Counted from the first letter of the stretch, positions 50,772 to 60,890 are shown. The stretch is 64,000 nt of DNA from Thermosyntropha sp. (GCF_017656155.1 NZ_JACDOH010000001.1:300540-364539); one strand, 5' to 3'. Notes: generated by a model from the letters alone, not told the origin. Numbers and translations: made by a program.

Positions 50772-52055
50772 ATGATGACTCAGCTTATTAGAGCCAGAAA
50801 AGGAGAAATTACCCCTGAAATGAAGAAAGTAAGCGAAATGGAGGATTTGCCACCGGAAGAAATAAGAGAGGGGGTTGCAGAAGGCTTTATAGTCATTCCG
50901 GCCAATTTGAAACATAAGGATTTAAAGGTATGCGGGATTGGCAAAGGCCTAAAAACCAAGGTTAATGCCAATCTGGGTGTGTCAAAAGAGGCTTCCTGCG
51001 TAGAAGAGGAGATGAAAAAGCTTGAAACAGCCTTGAAGAGCGGAGCAGATACGGTAATGGATTTAAGTTTGGGACCTGTGAGAGATGACATAAGGAGAAG
51101 GTTTATTGAGCTTGCTGGGGTGCCGGTGGGAACTGTTCCAATCTATCATGCATCGGCGGAAGCTGAAGAAAAGTATGGAGATATTTTGGCTATGACGGAA
51201 GAGGATATGTTTAGAGCCTTAGAAACCCATATTGAAGACGGGGTGGATTTTGTAACCGTCCACTGCGGTATAAACCGGGAATCCTTAGCCTGTCTTGACA
51301 AAAATCCCCGGCTTATGGGAATAGTAAGCCGAGGTGGGGCCATAACTGCCGCCTGGATGAAAAAACACAGCAAAGAAAATCCTTTTTATGAATATTTTGA
51401 AGATATTTTAAAACTTTGTGCCAGATATGATACAGTTTTAAGTTTGGGTGACGGAATGAGGCCGGGAGCAGTAATAGATGCCAATGATCCGTCCCAAATT
51501 GAAGAGACGATTATTTTAGGTGAATTGGTCAAAAAGGCCAGGGAATACGGGGTGCAGGTGATGGTAGAAGGGCCGGGGCATATGACATTAGATAGAATAA
51601 AGGCTTGTGTTGATTTGCAAAAAACTTTATGTCATGATGCTCCTTTTTATATTTTAGGACCTCTGGTTACGGATATAGCTCCTGGTTATGATCATATTGG
51701 AGCAGCTATAGGGGGAGCATGGGCTGCTTTTTACGGGGCTGATTTTCTGTGTTGTGTAACACCGGCTGAGCATTTGGGACTGCCAGATAAGGAAGATATG
51801 AGAGAAGGGGTGATTGCTGCCCGACTGGCTGCTCATGCGGCTGATATAGCCAAGGGGAAAAAAGAGCTTATTAAAAGGGATATAGAAATATCAAAAGCCA
51901 GAAAAAATCTGGACTGGGAAGGACAAATAAAATTATCGCTGGATCCGGAAAAGGCTGATGTGCTTTATCGGAGGAAAAACCACGAAACATGTTCAGGAGA
52001 GGCCTGTTCCATGTGCGGGGATTACTGTGCGGTGAGGCTTAACCGAGAGCTTTAA
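50772..52055 (+). CDS. thiC: Phosphomethylpyrimidine synthase ThiC
   Basis: Radical SAM enzyme converting AIR to HMP-phosphate for thiamine. Length 427. The non-canonical C-terminal cluster motif is CSMCGDYCAVR. Marks include VNANLGVSKE, ADTVMDLSLG, VEGPGHMTLDRI and DFLCCVTPAEHLGLP. It draws its substrate AIR from the purine pathway encoded at 55-64 kb. Paired with thi4. Confidence 0.97.
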   Translation: MMTQLIRARKGEITPEMKKVSEMEDLPPEEIREGVAEGFIVIPANLKHKDLKVCGIGKGLKTKVNANLGVSKEASCVEEEMKKLETALKSGADTVMDLSLGPVRDDIRRRFIELAGVPVGTVPIYHASAEAEEKYGDILAMTEEDMFRALETHIEDGVDFVTVHCGINRESLACLDKNPRLMGIVSRGGAITAAWMKKHSKENPFYEYFEDILKLCARYDTVLSLGDGMRPGAVIDANDPSQIEETIILGELVKKAREYGVQVMVEGPGHMTLDRIKACVDLQKTLCHDAPFYILGPLVTDIAPGYDHIGAAIGGAWAAFYGADFLCCVTPAEHLGLPDKEDMREGVIAARLAAHAADIAKGKKELIKRDIEISKARKNLDWEGQIKLSLDPEKADVLYRRKNHETCSGEACSMCGDYCAVRLNREL

Positions 52056-52096
52056 ATTAAATAGTGAAATATAGAGGATATTTAGTTTTAACGCAA

Positions 52097-52137
52097 GGCA
52101 GTCAGCAAAAACGAATGCTGGCTGTCTCTTGATTTTT
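52097..52137 (+). terminator. Terminator after thiC
   Basis: GGCAGTCAGCA pairs with TGCTGGCTGTC (11 pairs, two G-U), followed by TCTTGATTTTTG. Confidence 0.6.
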
Positions 52138-52304
52138 GCCAGTTGCAGCAGTTTTTGCAACTATATAAAAGTTTGTGTAAAAGCTTATAAAAGAGGGTAT
52201 GGAGAAAGGCAGAGAACAGGAAAAAGAAAAACAGCTGAAACAGGAACACAATCATTGATAACAAAGATAACCGGACTATCTATGTAATGAATAAAAATAA
52301 ATTG

Positions 52305-52345
52305 GAAAAAGACCCCGGCACAAATGGTAAGCGGCTGGGATTTTC
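52305..52345 (-). terminator. Terminator after thiE (minus strand)
   Basis: On the minus strand CCCAGC and GCCGGG form a stem around a 14-base loop, followed by GTCTTTTTCC. Confidence 0.5.
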
Positions 52346-52403
52346 TTTTTTATTTTGGAAATTACCTGATTATGCTCATTTCTCTTGTTTTACTATTATT
52401 ATT

Positions 52404-53030
52404 TTATTCCAGCCATATGATTTTTATTTTTTCAGCCGCTTTGGCACAGTTTTCCGCTTTTAATATAGCAGAGGCTACGGCGATGCCTTTGACTCCGGTG
52501 TTTTTAAGCCGGGGTAAGTTGGAGCTGTTGATGCCGCCTATAGCTACTATCGGGATTTTTATATGGGAACAGATGATTTTGAGTTTTTCGGTTCCGACTA
52601 CCGGAGCAGGGTTTTGTTTGGTAGTGGTAGGGAACACAGGCCCGATTCCTATATAATCTGCCCCTTCTTTTTCGGCTTCAAGGGCTTGGTCTAATGTATT
52701 GGCAGTTGCCCCGATTATTTTATCTCTACCTATAATTTGGCGCACTTTTCCTAAGGGTAAGTCCTTCTGTCCTACATGAACCCCGTCTGCATCTGCTGCT
52801 AAAGCTATATCTGCCCGGTCATCTATGATAAGAGGGGTTTTATATTTTTTTAATTCCTTTTTAAGCAGGCAAGCTAATTCATAGAATTGACGGTCGGGGA
52901 TATTTTTAGCTCTCAGCTGAACTAAAGATACTCCCCCCTGAACTGCGGACAGAATTTTATCTACCGGATTTGAGCTGCCTAAAAGCTCATAGTCGGCAAT
53001 AAGATATATGGAATAATCGATTTTGTTCAT
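52404..53030 (-). CDS. thiE: Thiamine phosphate synthase
   Basis: Couples HMP-PP and thiazole phosphate to thiamine phosphate. Length 208. The TIM barrel shows GGVSLVQLRAKN, LIIDDRADIALAADADGVHVGQKDLP, YIGIGPVFPTTTK and IVAIGGINSSN. Only one base separates it from thiD on the minus strand. Regulated by the minus-strand TPP riboswitch. Confidence 0.97.
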   Translation of the reverse strand: MNKIDYSIYLIADYELLGSSNPVDKILSAVQGGVSLVQLRAKNIPDRQFYELACLLKKELKKYKTPLIIDDRADIALAADADGVHVGQKDLPLGKVRQIIGRDKIIGATANTLDQALEAEKEGADYIGIGPVFPTTTKQNPAPVVGTEKLKIICSHIKIPIVAIGGINSSNLPRLKNTGVKGIAVASAILKAENCAKAAEKIKIIWLE

Positions 53031-53031
53031 T

Positions 53032-53826
53032 CTATAAGCCCTCCTTATTGTTGGGAAAGTGGTTCAGTATTCTGCTTCCTTTTCCTGGAGTAAAGCTTTC
53101 TTTTATGGTTTTTTCTACATATTGTTTGGCTTTTTGGGCAGCTTTTACTATGTCTTTTTCCCTCGCTAAATAGTAAGCCAGGGCTGAAGAAAAGGTGCAT
53201 CCGGTGCCATGAGGGCTTTCTACCGGGATTTTTTCCCCAAAAAGATGGTGAATGCCATTTTCTCCGGCGATTATGTCGATGGGGTTTTCCGGAAGATGCC
53301 CGCCTTTTATGATTACCCACTTGCTGCCTTTTTCTAAAAGCTTTGCTGCTCCTTTTTCCATATCAGATATGTTTTTAAGGGGATAACCGAGCAGTACTTC
53401 AGCTTCCGGCAGGTTGGGAGTGATTACGGTGGATAAAGGGAACAATTCTTCAACCATTCTGCTGACAGCTTCTTTTTTGAGCAGGGAATCACCGCTTTTG
53501 GCTACCATAACCGGATCGAGAACAACAGGGATAGAAGGATTTATTTGTTTTAAAAATGAAGCGGTGATTTTTATAATTTCAGGGCTGTAAAGCATGCCTA
53601 TTTTTACTGCATCGATGGGGATGTCGTTAAATATTGCTTCCAGCTGAGCTTTAACTATATTAGGGTTTATTTCCTGCACAGCTGAAACCTGACGGGTATT
53701 CTGGGCGGTAACTGCGGTTATGACACAAAGTCCGTATCCGCCTAAAGAGGATATGGTTTTTAAATCCGCCTGGATTCCGGCGCCGCTGCAGGAATCTGAA
53801 CCGGCGATAGTTAATACTTTTAGCAC
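53032..53826 (-). CDS. thiD: Hydroxymethylpyrimidine/phosphomethylpyrimidine kinase
   Basis: Phosphorylates HMP and HMP-P. Length 264. [19 protein letters not shown] is the substrate loop; [27 protein letters not shown] and the anion-hole motif [14 protein letters not shown] (catalytic Asp/Gly region) follow. First gene of the minus-strand thiamine operon, behind its own TPP riboswitch. Confidence 0.97.
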   Translation of the reverse strand: MLKVLTIAGSDSCSGAGIQADLKTISSLGGYGLCVITAVTAQNTRQVSAVQEINPNIVKAQLEAIFNDIPIDAVKIGMLYSPEIIKITASFLKQINPSIPVVLDPVMVAKSGDSLLKKEAVSRMVEELFPLSTVITPNLPEAEVLLGYPLKNISDMEKGAAKLLEKGSKWVIIKGGHLPENPIDIIAGENGIHHLFGEKIPVESPHGTGCTFSSALAYYLAREKDIVKAAQKAKQYVEKTIKESFTPGKGSRILNHFPNNKEGL

Positions 53827-53855
53827 TTTATCTCCTCCCTTAATTTATAAAAAAT

Positions 53856-53897
53856 ATAAAAGGGTAAACCAGCCAAAAAGAAGGTTTACCCTTTTAT
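53856..53897 (-). terminator. TPP-riboswitch terminator for thiD-thiE
   Basis: ATAAAAGGGTAAACC and GGTTTACCCTTTTAT form a perfect 15-bp stem, followed on the minus strand by ATTTTTTA. Confidence 0.85.
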
Positions 53898-53904
53898 GTT
53901 TATA

Positions 53905-53997
53905 AATGCTTCCCTTCGCTGGCATTATCCAGATCAGGTTCTAAGGGTTCTGAAGCAAACTTCAGTCTCAGCCCTTAAAGGCTCCCCCAGCGCTAAA
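53905..53997 (-). ncRNA. TPP riboswitch for thiD-thiE
   Basis: Reading the minus strand: GCTGGGGGAGCC, GGGCTGAGA, AACCCTTAGAACCTGATCTG, GATAATGCCAGCGAAGGGAAGC, a standard THI box. P3 differs from the plus-strand copy, so the two are not recent duplicates. Confidence 0.97.
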
Positions 53998-54025
53998 TTA
54001 TTAAATTTTAATCAGAAAGCAGCAT

Positions 54026-54589
54026 TTAATCTTGAGGTTTGATTATGTTTTTATCCCTTTCCAAGGGTTCCTTTGTATAGAGATGACCGACAAGGGTTTC
54101 TTCAGTTTTTCCTTCGATTAATATCTGAACTTTTTTTATACCTTCAAGTTCAGTAAGAGAATTTACTATTGACATTACTGTCATGGTCTCACCCGTGCTT
54201 CCTCCCCAGTGTTTTGTTTTTATTTCCTCTGAAAAGTCTGCATAGGCAATCTCATCTTTTATTTCTATTCCTAAGAGTTTAGCTTCTGGAGGGATAGTCC
54301 GGAATAAATTTTCATCTTCAGGGCCTTTTATGAGCTCTTTAACAATTTTTTCGGCTAAATCAGTTTTATCTGCGTTTTTATCAATTTTTACTTCTCTGAT
54401 TTCCGGCACTAGATAAATGGCATCTTTATCTGAAAAATACAAAGTTATTTTTTTGGCTGTTAACTGTGTTTTTGGAGGTTCAGGAGTTTTTTCTGAAGAA
54501 GAATCGAAGAGCTTGCAGCCATTAGTAAGGAGAAGAGTGCTTATAAAAAAAACTGTAAGAAAAAGATAAAGGATTTTGTTTTTTTTCAT
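54026..54589 (-). CDS. GerMN-domain lipoprotein
   Basis: Lipoprotein of 187 residues. The lipobox is LLTNGC (Cys25), a substrate for Lgt. The GerMN domain (about 45-170) reads KITLYFSDKDAIYLVPEIREV, VKELIKGPEDENLFRTIPPEAKLL, VMSIVNSLTELEGIKKVQILIEG. GerMN domains are found in the spore-germination protein GerM and in sporulation-related lipoproteins. Monocistronic on the minus strand. An envelope or spore role is inferred. Confidence 0.9.
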   Translation of the reverse strand: MKKNKILYLFLTVFFISTLLLTNGCKLFDSSSEKTPEPPKTQLTAKKITLYFSDKDAIYLVPEIREVKIDKNADKTDLAEKIVKELIKGPEDENLFRTIPPEAKLLGIEIKDEIAYADFSEEIKTKHWGGSTGETMTVMSIVNSLTELEGIKKVQILIEGKTEETLVGHLYTKEPLERDKNIIKPQD

Positions 54590-54723
54590 AGTATCATCCT
54601 TTCCCGAATATGTATTTTAATGGTGATTGGACACGTTTATAAAACTAACTACGCTCTATATATGTATATCTTACAGTTTTTACGGGAAAAATAAAAGCTA
54701 AAAGCAAATGGGAGGAGAGGTAT

Positions 54724-54909
54724 TTGACGGATAATTTAAAACAATTTATTGACATAGTAACAGAAAATTTAGTTTCACGGTGGGAAGAAATTGAACAGGA
54801 AATAGATAAAATAATGAATAGAGATGGGCAGCCGGAAGAAATCGTCCGGGAAGCTTATCTTTTGAAAGAGGAAATAAATAAAGTTAAAGCTGTCCTTAAA
54901 GATTTGTAA
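54724..54909 (+). CDS. Small helical hypothetical protein
   Basis: Protein of 61 residues, almost entirely charged helix (MTDNLKQFIDIVTENL, then EEIEQEIDKIMNRDG and a final helix), likely a short coiled coil. TTG at 54724 has GGGAGGAGAGG before it. It precedes the purine riboswitch by about 65 bases and is in the same direction. No family is recognised. Confidence 0.6.
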   Translation: MTDNLKQFIDIVTENLVSRWEEIEQEIDKIMNRDGQPEEIVREAYLLKEEINKVKAVLKDL

Positions 54910-54926
54910 ATCTTTTATTAACTTCG

Positions 54927-54955
54927 TTGACAGGAAGCTTAACCTTTGTTAGTAT
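54927..54955 (+). promoter_or_regulatory. Promoter of the purine operon
   Basis: TTGACA (54927-54932), 17-bp spacer, TAGTAT (54950-54955), before the riboswitch. Confidence 0.75.
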
Positions 54956-54974
54956 CAAAATATAAAACTTAATA

Positions 54975-55092
54975 GGAGAAACGCGAAAGTGTGCCTAGGG
55001 TTCCGCATGCACAGCATGGTCTGGTCCAAGTGGCACAGGTGCTTGTACTGGACAGGCACTACACCGTATAGGGATAAAAGCCCAGGCGGACA
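54975..55092 (+). ncRNA. ykkC-class riboswitch, PRPP-type (subtype 2b) by context
   Basis: The ykkC aptamer landmarks are present: GTGCCTAGGGTTCCG, TGGTCTGGTCCAAG, ACACCGTATAGGGATAAAAGCCC. The ykkC family senses guanidine, ppGpp or PRPP. Position before purE and the purine operon indicates the PRPP type, which is known to control such genes. Subtype cannot be proven by eye; the guanidine and ppGpp forms sit before other genes. Confidence 0.88.
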
Positions 55093-55126
55093 GGTTTCGT
55101 TTCGAACCTGTCCCTTGGGCTTTTTA
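55077..55126 (+). terminator. Purine-operon leader terminator
   Basis: GGACAGGTT/AACCTGTCC is flanked by AAAGCCC (55077-55083), which also belongs to the aptamer, and GGGCTTT (55117-55123), then TTTAATTTTAA. The aptamer and the long terminator stem are mutually exclusive, so ligand binding should favour read-through. Confidence 0.85.
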
Positions 55127-55147
55127 ATTTTAATTTGAGGGAGGGAT

Positions 55148-55672
55148 ATGATGCCTAAAGTTGGCATTATTATGGGGAGTGATTCTGATCTGCCGGTTAT
55201 GAAAGAAGCCGCAGATATTTTGGAAAAGCTAGGGATAGAATATGAATTCAAGGTTTGTTCCGCCCACCGACTGCCGAAGGAGACGGCTGAATATGCGGAA
55301 AGAGCTGAAGAAAGAGGTTTTGATGTAATTATTGCCGGTGCTGGAGGGGCTGCTCATCTTCCAGGAGTGATTGCGGCTTATACCGTTCTGCCAGTTATAG
55401 GTGTTCCGATTAAGACCTCGACTTTATCCGGAGTAGATTCGCTTTATTCTATCGTACAGATGCCTAGAGGAATTCCGGTTGCTACTGTTGCCATTAACGG
55501 CAGTGCCAATGCTGCTATACTTGCGGCTGAAATAATTGGGGTAAATGATGAGAAAATAAGGCAAAATATAAAAAATTACCGCCGAAAAATGGCAGAGGAA
55601 GTAAAAGATAAGGATACCAAACTTCAAGAGCTTGGGGCTACAGCTTATTTAGAGCAAAAGGGAGGAAAGTAA
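55148..55672 (+). CDS. purE: N5-carboxyaminoimidazole ribonucleotide mutase
   Basis: Class I PurE of 174 residues, moving the carboxyl group of N5-CAIR. The signature [16 protein letters not shown] and [15 protein letters not shown] with [12 protein letters not shown] contain the active-site Ser/His/Arg. No purK is adjacent; N5-CAIR supply must come from elsewhere or from spontaneous CO2 chemistry. GGGAGGGAT before the ATG (a second ATG follows at once). First gene of the purine operon. Confidence 0.96.
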   Translation: MMPKVGIIMGSDSDLPVMKEAADILEKLGIEYEFKVCSAHRLPKETAEYAERAEERGFDVIIAGAGGAAHLPGVIAAYTVLPVIGVPIKTSTLSGVDSLYSIVQMPRGIPVATVAINGSANAAILAAEIIGVNDEKIRQNIKNYRRKMAEEVKDKDTKLQELGATAYLEQKGGK

Positions 55673-56968
55673 ATGATTGAGAGATATACCTTGCCGGAAA
55701 TGGGTCATATTTGGAGCGAAAAAAATAAGCTTAACAACTGGCTTAAGATTGAAATTGCCGCCTGTGAAGCATGGGCTCTTTTGGGCCATATTCCTGAAGA
55801 AGCAGTAGAAGCTATAAAGAAAAAGGCTGACTTTAATATTGAGCGTATAAGAGAGATTGAGGCTGAGGTTCATCATGATGTTATTGCCTTTCTTACCAAT
55901 GTTGCAGAATATGTAGGGGAAGAATCAAAGTATATCCATTTAGGTATGACTTCTTCTGATATATTAGATACAGGGCTTGCTATGCAGATGCGGGATTCAG
56001 CTGATCTTATACTGAAAAAGCTGGCTCAGCTTAAAGAAGTAGTAGGAGAAAAAGCCAAAAAATACAAATATACTCTGATTATCGGTCGAACCCATGGAAT
56101 ACATGGAGAACCTACTACTTTTGGGCTTAAGATGGCTTTGTGGTATACGGAGATAGAGAGAAATATCGAAAGGCTTAAACAGGCTAAAGAAATGATATCT
56201 TACGGGGCTATTTCGGGAGCGGTAGGCAATTTTGCCCATCTTGACCCCCGGGTAGAAGAGTATGTATGTGAAAAGCTGGGTTTAAAGCCTTGTCCGGTAT
56301 CAACCCAGATTATACAGCGTGATCGCCACGCCCAGTTTATGTGCACTCTTGCGGTTATAGCCAGTTCTTTAGAAAAAATGGCAACTGAAATCAGAAATCT
56401 TCAGAGAACTGATATTTTAGAAGTTGAAGAGCCTTTTCGCAAAGGGCAGAAAGGCTCTTCCGCCATGCCCCACAAGCGCAATCCTATGATGAGTGAGAGG
56501 GTGGCCGGACTTTCTCGGGTAGTAAGGGGGAATGCCCTGGCTGCCATGGAAAATGTTGCCCTTTGGCATGAACGGGATTTGACCCATTCTTCAGTGGAAA
56601 GGGTTATTATTCCCGACAGTTGTATTCTGGTTGATTATATGCTGGCAAAATTTATAGGAATTATGGAAGGATTAGTGGTCTATGAAGATAACATGCTGGA
56701 AAATATTAATAAGACACGGGGATTAGTTTTTTCCCAGGAGCTTATGCTGGCTCTGGTCAAGAAAGGGATTTTGAGGGAAGAGGCTTATAGGATGGTGCAG
56801 AGAAATGCCATGAGAAGCTGGAAGGAAAGGCTTGATTTTAAAGAGCTTGTTTTGAATGATGATGAGATTATGGGCATTATTACCCCGGATGAACTGGAAG
56901 CTGTTTTCGATCTTTCTTTATATACGCAAAATGTTGATTATATCTTTAAGCGGTGTGGTCTTGAATAA
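55673..56968 (+). CDS. purB: Adenylosuccinate lyase
   Basis: Cleaves SAICAR and adenylosuccinate, releasing fumarate. Length 431. The signature loop is GSSAMPHKRNPMMSE (catalytic Ser), with HLGMTSSDILDTGLAMQM and IGRTHGIHGEPTTFGLK (catalytic His). Its ATG follows the purE stop directly. Confidence 0.97.
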   Translation: MIERYTLPEMGHIWSEKNKLNNWLKIEIAACEAWALLGHIPEEAVEAIKKKADFNIERIREIEAEVHHDVIAFLTNVAEYVGEESKYIHLGMTSSDILDTGLAMQMRDSADLILKKLAQLKEVVGEKAKKYKYTLIIGRTHGIHGEPTTFGLKMALWYTEIERNIERLKQAKEMISYGAISGAVGNFAHLDPRVEEYVCEKLGLKPCPVSTQIIQRDRHAQFMCTLAVIASSLEKMATEIRNLQRTDILEVEEPFRKGQKGSSAMPHKRNPMMSERVAGLSRVVRGNALAAMENVALWHERDLTHSSVERVIIPDSCILVDYMLAKFIGIMEGLVVYEDNMLENINKTRGLVFSQELMLALVKKGILREEAYRMVQRNAMRSWKERLDFKELVLNDDEIMGIITPDELEAVFDLSLYTQNVDYIFKRCGLE

Positions 56969-56989
56969 AATAGCGGGAGGGATTTGGTA

Positions 56990-57706
56990 ATGGCGGTTAG
57001 AGGAGAATTTTTGTATGAAGGGAAAGCTAAAAAGATTTATGCAACAGAGGACCCTAAAGTGTTGTGGATGTATTACAAAGATGATGCTACTGCTTTTGAC
57101 GGGGCTAAGAAAGGCATCATAAATAACAAAGGAATTATGAATAACCGGGTTTCTAACCTTTTATTCCGCCTTTTAGAGGAAAACGGAGTGGAAACCCATC
57201 TTATTGAACCTTTGGATGAACGCAATGTTCTGGTTAAAAAACTCGATATGATACCAGTTGAGATAGTAGTTCGCAATAAGGTGGCGGGAAGTCTTGCCAA
57301 AAGACTAGGGATAGAGGAAGGAACTGACCTTAAGGGGACGATAATTGAGCTTTATTATAAAAACGACGAACTGGGAGACCCGATGATAAACGAATACCAT
57401 GCGGAAGTTATGGGATGGGCTACCCGGAATGAGCTTAAAGAGATGCAGGAAAAGGCTCTTAAAATAAATCAGGTTTTAGTTCATTTCTTTGACAGCATAG
57501 GGATTATACTGGTTGACTATAAGCTGGAATTTGGACGTTTAGATGGCAGGGTCATTTTAGGAGATGAAATATCTCCCGATACCTGCCGGCTCTGGGATAA
57601 GGAGAGCCTTGAAAAACTGGACAAGGATCGCTTCCGCCGTAATCTGGGGAAAGAGGAAGAGGCATACATGGAGGTAGTGCGCAGGATAGAGGCTAAATTA
57701 GGTTAA
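56990..57706 (+). CDS. purC: SAICAR synthetase
   Basis: Joins aspartate to CAIR with ATP. Length 238. EGKAKKIYATEDP opens the ATP fold; VPVEIVVRNKVAGSL (as IPVEIVVRNKVAGS) and ISPDTCRLWD are signatures. ATG at 56990 is preferred over TTG 56984 because GGGAGGG (56975-56981) gives proper spacing. Confidence 0.96.
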   Translation: MAVRGEFLYEGKAKKIYATEDPKVLWMYYKDDATAFDGAKKGIINNKGIMNNRVSNLLFRLLEENGVETHLIEPLDERNVLVKKLDMIPVEIVVRNKVAGSLAKRLGIEEGTDLKGTIIELYYKNDELGDPMINEYHAEVMGWATRNELKEMQEKALKINQVLVHFFDSIGIILVDYKLEFGRLDGRVILGDEISPDTCRLWDKESLEKLDKDRFRRNLGKEEEAYMEVVRRIEAKLG

Positions 57707-57740
57707 GAGGAGCCTGTCAATTTAAGGGAGGGTGAGCATT

Positions 57741-57992
57741 TTGTATAAAGTTGATGTTTTTGTAGTTTTAAAGCCTGGGGTTTTAGATCCTAAAGGGGAA
57801 GCAGTGAAAAAATCCCTCAATGTTATGGGATATGAAGGAGTAAATGAAGTTAGAATTGGGAAATTCATTGAAGTATGGCTAGATGCCGAAAGCCGGGAAG
57901 ATGCTTTAAGACAGGCAGAAAAGATGAGTAAAGAGCTTTTGGCTAATCCGGTGATCGAAGATTACCGGGTTAAGATTGTGGAGGGTGAATAA
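57741..57992 (+). CDS. purS: FGAM synthetase subunit PurS
   Basis: Small subunit of 83 residues bridging PurQ and Pur[19 protein letters not shown] is the signature, with [18 protein letters not shown] at 57741 has GGGAGGG (57726-57732) at 8 bases; a GTG at 57732 is too close. purQ starts 4 bases after the stop. Confidence 0.95.
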   Translation: MYKVDVFVVLKPGVLDPKGEAVKKSLNVMGYEGVNEVRIGKFIEVWLDAESREDALRQAEKMSKELLANPVIEDYRVKIVEGE

Positions 57993-57996
57993 GGCT

Positions 57997-58698
57997 ATGA
58001 GATTTGGTATTGTGGTTTTTCCCGGCTCTAATTGTGATGCAGACTGCTATTATGTGATAAAAGATGTGATGCATGAGGAAGCTTTTTATGTATGGCATAA
58101 GGAAAGGGATTTAAGTTCTTTTGATGCGGTTATTTTGCCGGGGGGATTTTCTTACGGCGATTATTTGAGGGCAGGGGCTATTGCCCGCTTTTCGCCGGTT
58201 ATGTCGGCAGTGAAGGAATTTGCTGATAAAGGCGGATTAGTTATAGGCATATGCAACGGCTTTCAAATCCTTTTAGAGGCCGGACTTTTACCGGGAGCGA
58301 TGCTTCGCAATAAAAGCCTTAAATTTATCTGCGATCAGGTTCATCTCAAAGTAAGCCGCACAGACACACCATTTACCCATCTATTTTCTGAAGGAGAAGT
58401 TATAAAAATCCCGATTGCACATGGTGAAGGCAATTATTACTGTGATCCCGAAACCTTGGAAAGTTTAAAGTCCAATCGGCAGATTATATTTACCTACTCA
58501 AGCCCGGAAGGATTGGAAGATGAAGAGTATAATCCCAACGGTTCTATCGCTAATATTGCTGGCATTATAAATAAAAAAGGAAATGTTTTGGGGATGATGC
58601 CTCATCCGGAAAGATGTAGTGAAGCTGTGTTAGGAGGAACCGACGGTTTTAAGGTTTTTGCTTCCATGATTAATTGGGCAAAGGAGGCATCAAGATGA
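57997..58698 (+). CDS. purQ: FGAM synthetase subunit PurQ
   Basis: Glutaminase subunit of 233 residues. [15 protein letters not shown] opens it; the nucleophile is in [13 protein letters not shown] and the His/Glu in [19 protein letters not shown] is conserved. ATG 57997 is chosen by GGAGGGTG (57980-57987). It overlaps purL by ATGA. Confidence 0.96.
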   Translation: MRFGIVVFPGSNCDADCYYVIKDVMHEEAFYVWHKERDLSSFDAVILPGGFSYGDYLRAGAIARFSPVMSAVKEFADKGGLVIGICNGFQILLEAGLLPGAMLRNKSLKFICDQVHLKVSRTDTPFTHLFSEGEVIKIPIAHGEGNYYCDPETLESLKSNRQIIFTYSSPEGLEDEEYNPNGSIANIAGIINKKGNVLGMMPHPERCSEAVLGGTDGFKVFASMINWAKEASR

Positions 58699-60890
58699 AG
58701 AATAATATGTCATACCGGGATTTAGGGATAGGTGATGATGAATACAGGATGATTCTTGATTTTATGGGAAGGGAGCCTAATGAGCTGGAGCTAGGCATGT
58801 TTTCCGTTATGTGGTCGGAGCATTGCGGCTATAAAAATTCCCGTCCACTTCTAAAGCTTTTCCCGACTAAAGGTGAACATGTGATTCAAGGACCTGGTGA
58901 AAATGCCGGGGTGATAGACATAGGAGATAATGATGCGCTAGTTTTCAAGATTGAAAGCCACAACCATCCTTCGGCTATAGAACCTTACCAGGGAGCAGCA
59001 ACCGGGGTGGGAGGCATAGTCCGGGATATATTTACCATGGGAGCAAGACCGGTTGCTTTATTAAATTCCCTGCGTTTTGGAGAACCGTATGATGAAAGGG
59101 TAAAAGAGCTTTTGGCCGGAGTAGTCGCTGGAATAGGGGATTACGGCAACTGTCTTGGCATACCGACGGTTGGAGGAGAAATTTATTTTAATGACTGCTA
59201 TAAGGAAAATCCTCTGGTTAATGCCATGTGCATAGGACTGGTTAAGAAAGATGAAATAAAAAGAGCTGTGGCCAGCAGAATAGGAAGCCCGATAATGCTG
59301 GTGGGGGCCAAGACGGGAAGAGATGGTATCCATGGAGCTACTTTTGCTTCAGAAGAACTTTCGGAAGAATCAACTGCTAAAAGACCTGCTGTCCAGGTGG
59401 GAGATCCTTTTATGGAAAAGCTATTGATTGAAGCGTGTTTAGAGCTTATAAAGGAAGACTTAATAGACGGGATGCAGGACTTAGGGGCGGCAGGGCTTGT
59501 AAGCTCGGTTGCGGAAACTGCAAGCAAAGAGGGGTGCGGGGTGGTAATTGATGTTTTAAAGGTTCCGCGACGAGAAGAAGGTATGACTCCCTATGAAGTA
59601 ATGCTTTCCGAATCCCAGGAACGGATGCTGGTTATTCCAAAAGAAGGCAAAGAGAAAAGGATTGCTGAAATCTTTGATAAATGGGGTTTAGATGCCGTAG
59701 TTATTGGACAGGTTACTGATGATGGCATTTTCCGGGTATTTGAGGGGGAAAAAGAGGTTGCAGCGGTTCCGGTAGTTGCCCTTACCGAAGGATGTCCAGT
59801 TTATGTAAGAGAAGGAATAAAACCTGATTATTACCGAAAAGTGCAGGGATTGAACGAAGATGAGCTGCTTTCAGTAAATTTGACGGAAGCCTTTAAGAAG
59901 CTTTTGGCTTCGCCTAATATTGCCAGCAAGAAATGGGTTTTTTCGCAGTATGATTATCAGGTTATGACTAATACAGTAGTTGTGCCAGGGGATGGGGATG
60001 CGGCAGTTTTGCGAATTAAGGGGACTAAAAAGGGTTTTGCCGCCTCTACCGACTGCAACAGTCGCATGGTTTATCTTAACCCTTATGAAGGCGGAATGAT
60101 GACAGTATGTGAAGCTGCCCGCAACTTAGCGTGTGTAGGGGCCAAGCCTTTAGCCTTAACCAACTGTCTTAATTTTGGCAATCCGGAAAAACCAGAGATT
60201 TACTGGCAGTTTAAAGAGGCTGTAAAAGGCATGGCAAAAGCGGCTGAATTTTTAGGAACTCCGGTAGTAAGCGGAAATGTAAGCCTTTATAACGAGAGCA
60301 GCAATGGAGCAGTTTATCCTACCCCGGTAGTAGGCATGGTTGGGCTTCTCGAAGATATTGAAAACCGCCGTGATATGGCTTTTAAAAATGAAGGGGATAT
60401 TATCTGCCTTTTAGGAAGATTGCGCCGGGAGCTTGGAGGATCTGAATATCTTTATGTCTGTCACGGTATGGAGAGCGGAAGGGTTCCGGAAGTAGATTTG
60501 GAGGAGGAGAAAAGTCTCATCAACCTGCTTTTAGAACTGACATCTCTTAAAGTCCTGTCATCATGCCACGATATAAGCGAAGGAGGCCTGGCGGTCGCCT
60601 TAGCTGAGTCTGCCATAAAGGGCGGAATAGGTTTTAGTGTTAAACTTGAATCGCTTGATGCAGGAATTCTGTTTTCCGAAGCTCCTACCCGAGCAGTTGT
60701 AAGCCTTAATAAAGATAATATTTCCAAACTTAAAGAAGTGTCATCTAAGTGGGGGATTGAGGTGCATGTCCTGGGAAGAACAGGCGGTGAGGAGATTATT
60801 ATAGCCGGGGAAGAAAATGAAGCTGTAAGCTTAAATTTGGAGGAAGCCCGGCAGATTTGGGGGGAAAGGCTTCAATGTTTAATGAAATAG
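58695..60890 (+). CDS. purL: FGAM synthetase subunit PurL (small form)
   Basis: Synthetase subunit of 731 residues, the small type needing PurS and PurQ. Marks are [37 protein letters not shown] and [18 protein letters not shown], with the second half having [10 protein letters not shown] and later [16 protein letters not shown] 58695 has AAAGGAGG before it. It overlaps purF by 16 bases. Confidence 0.97.
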   Translation: MKNNMSYRDLGIGDDEYRMILDFMGREPNELELGMFSVMWSEHCGYKNSRPLLKLFPTKGEHVIQGPGENAGVIDIGDNDALVFKIESHNHPSAIEPYQGAATGVGGIVRDIFTMGARPVALLNSLRFGEPYDERVKELLAGVVAGIGDYGNCLGIPTVGGEIYFNDCYKENPLVNAMCIGLVKKDEIKRAVASRIGSPIMLVGAKTGRDGIHGATFASEELSEESTAKRPAVQVGDPFMEKLLIEACLELIKEDLIDGMQDLGAAGLVSSVAETASKEGCGVVIDVLKVPRREEGMTPYEVMLSESQERMLVIPKEGKEKRIAEIFDKWGLDAVVIGQVTDDGIFRVFEGEKEVAAVPVVALTEGCPVYVREGIKPDYYRKVQGLNEDELLSVNLTEAFKKLLASPNIASKKWVFSQYDYQVMTNTVVVPGDGDAAVLRIKGTKKGFAASTDCNSRMVYLNPYEGGMMTVCEAARNLACVGAKPLALTNCLNFGNPEKPEIYWQFKEAVKGMAKAAEFLGTPVVSGNVSLYNESSNGAVYPTPVVGMVGLLEDIENRRDMAFKNEGDIICLLGRLRRELGGSEYLYVCHGMESGRVPEVDLEEEKSLINLLLELTSLKVLSSCHDISEGGLAVALAESAIKGGIGFSVKLESLDAGILFSEAPTRAVVSLNKDNISKLKEVSSKWGIEVHVLGRTGGEEIIIAGEENEAVSLNLEEARQIWGERLQCLMK

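Larger units (their letters stand above)
52056..52403. other. Convergent intergenic region between thiC and thiE
   Basis: Holds two terminators. A 7-bp hairpin AGTTGCA/TGCAACT lies at 52141-52162. A 19-codon Lys/Glu-rich frame near 52199 is too weak to call. Confidence 0.5.

Noticed and set aside
52199..52258. 19-codon Lys/Glu/Gln-rich ORF between thiC and thiE
   Set aside because: Too short, low complexity, and located downstream of a terminator.
52324..52656. Plus-strand 110-codon frame overlapping the end of thiE
   Set aside because: It is mostly antisense to thiE, with no ribosome site; thiE is certain.
55085..55115. tRNA-like arm (GGTTTCGTTTCGAACC)
   Set aside because: It is the terminator hairpin of the purine leader; no acceptor or anticodon stem exists.
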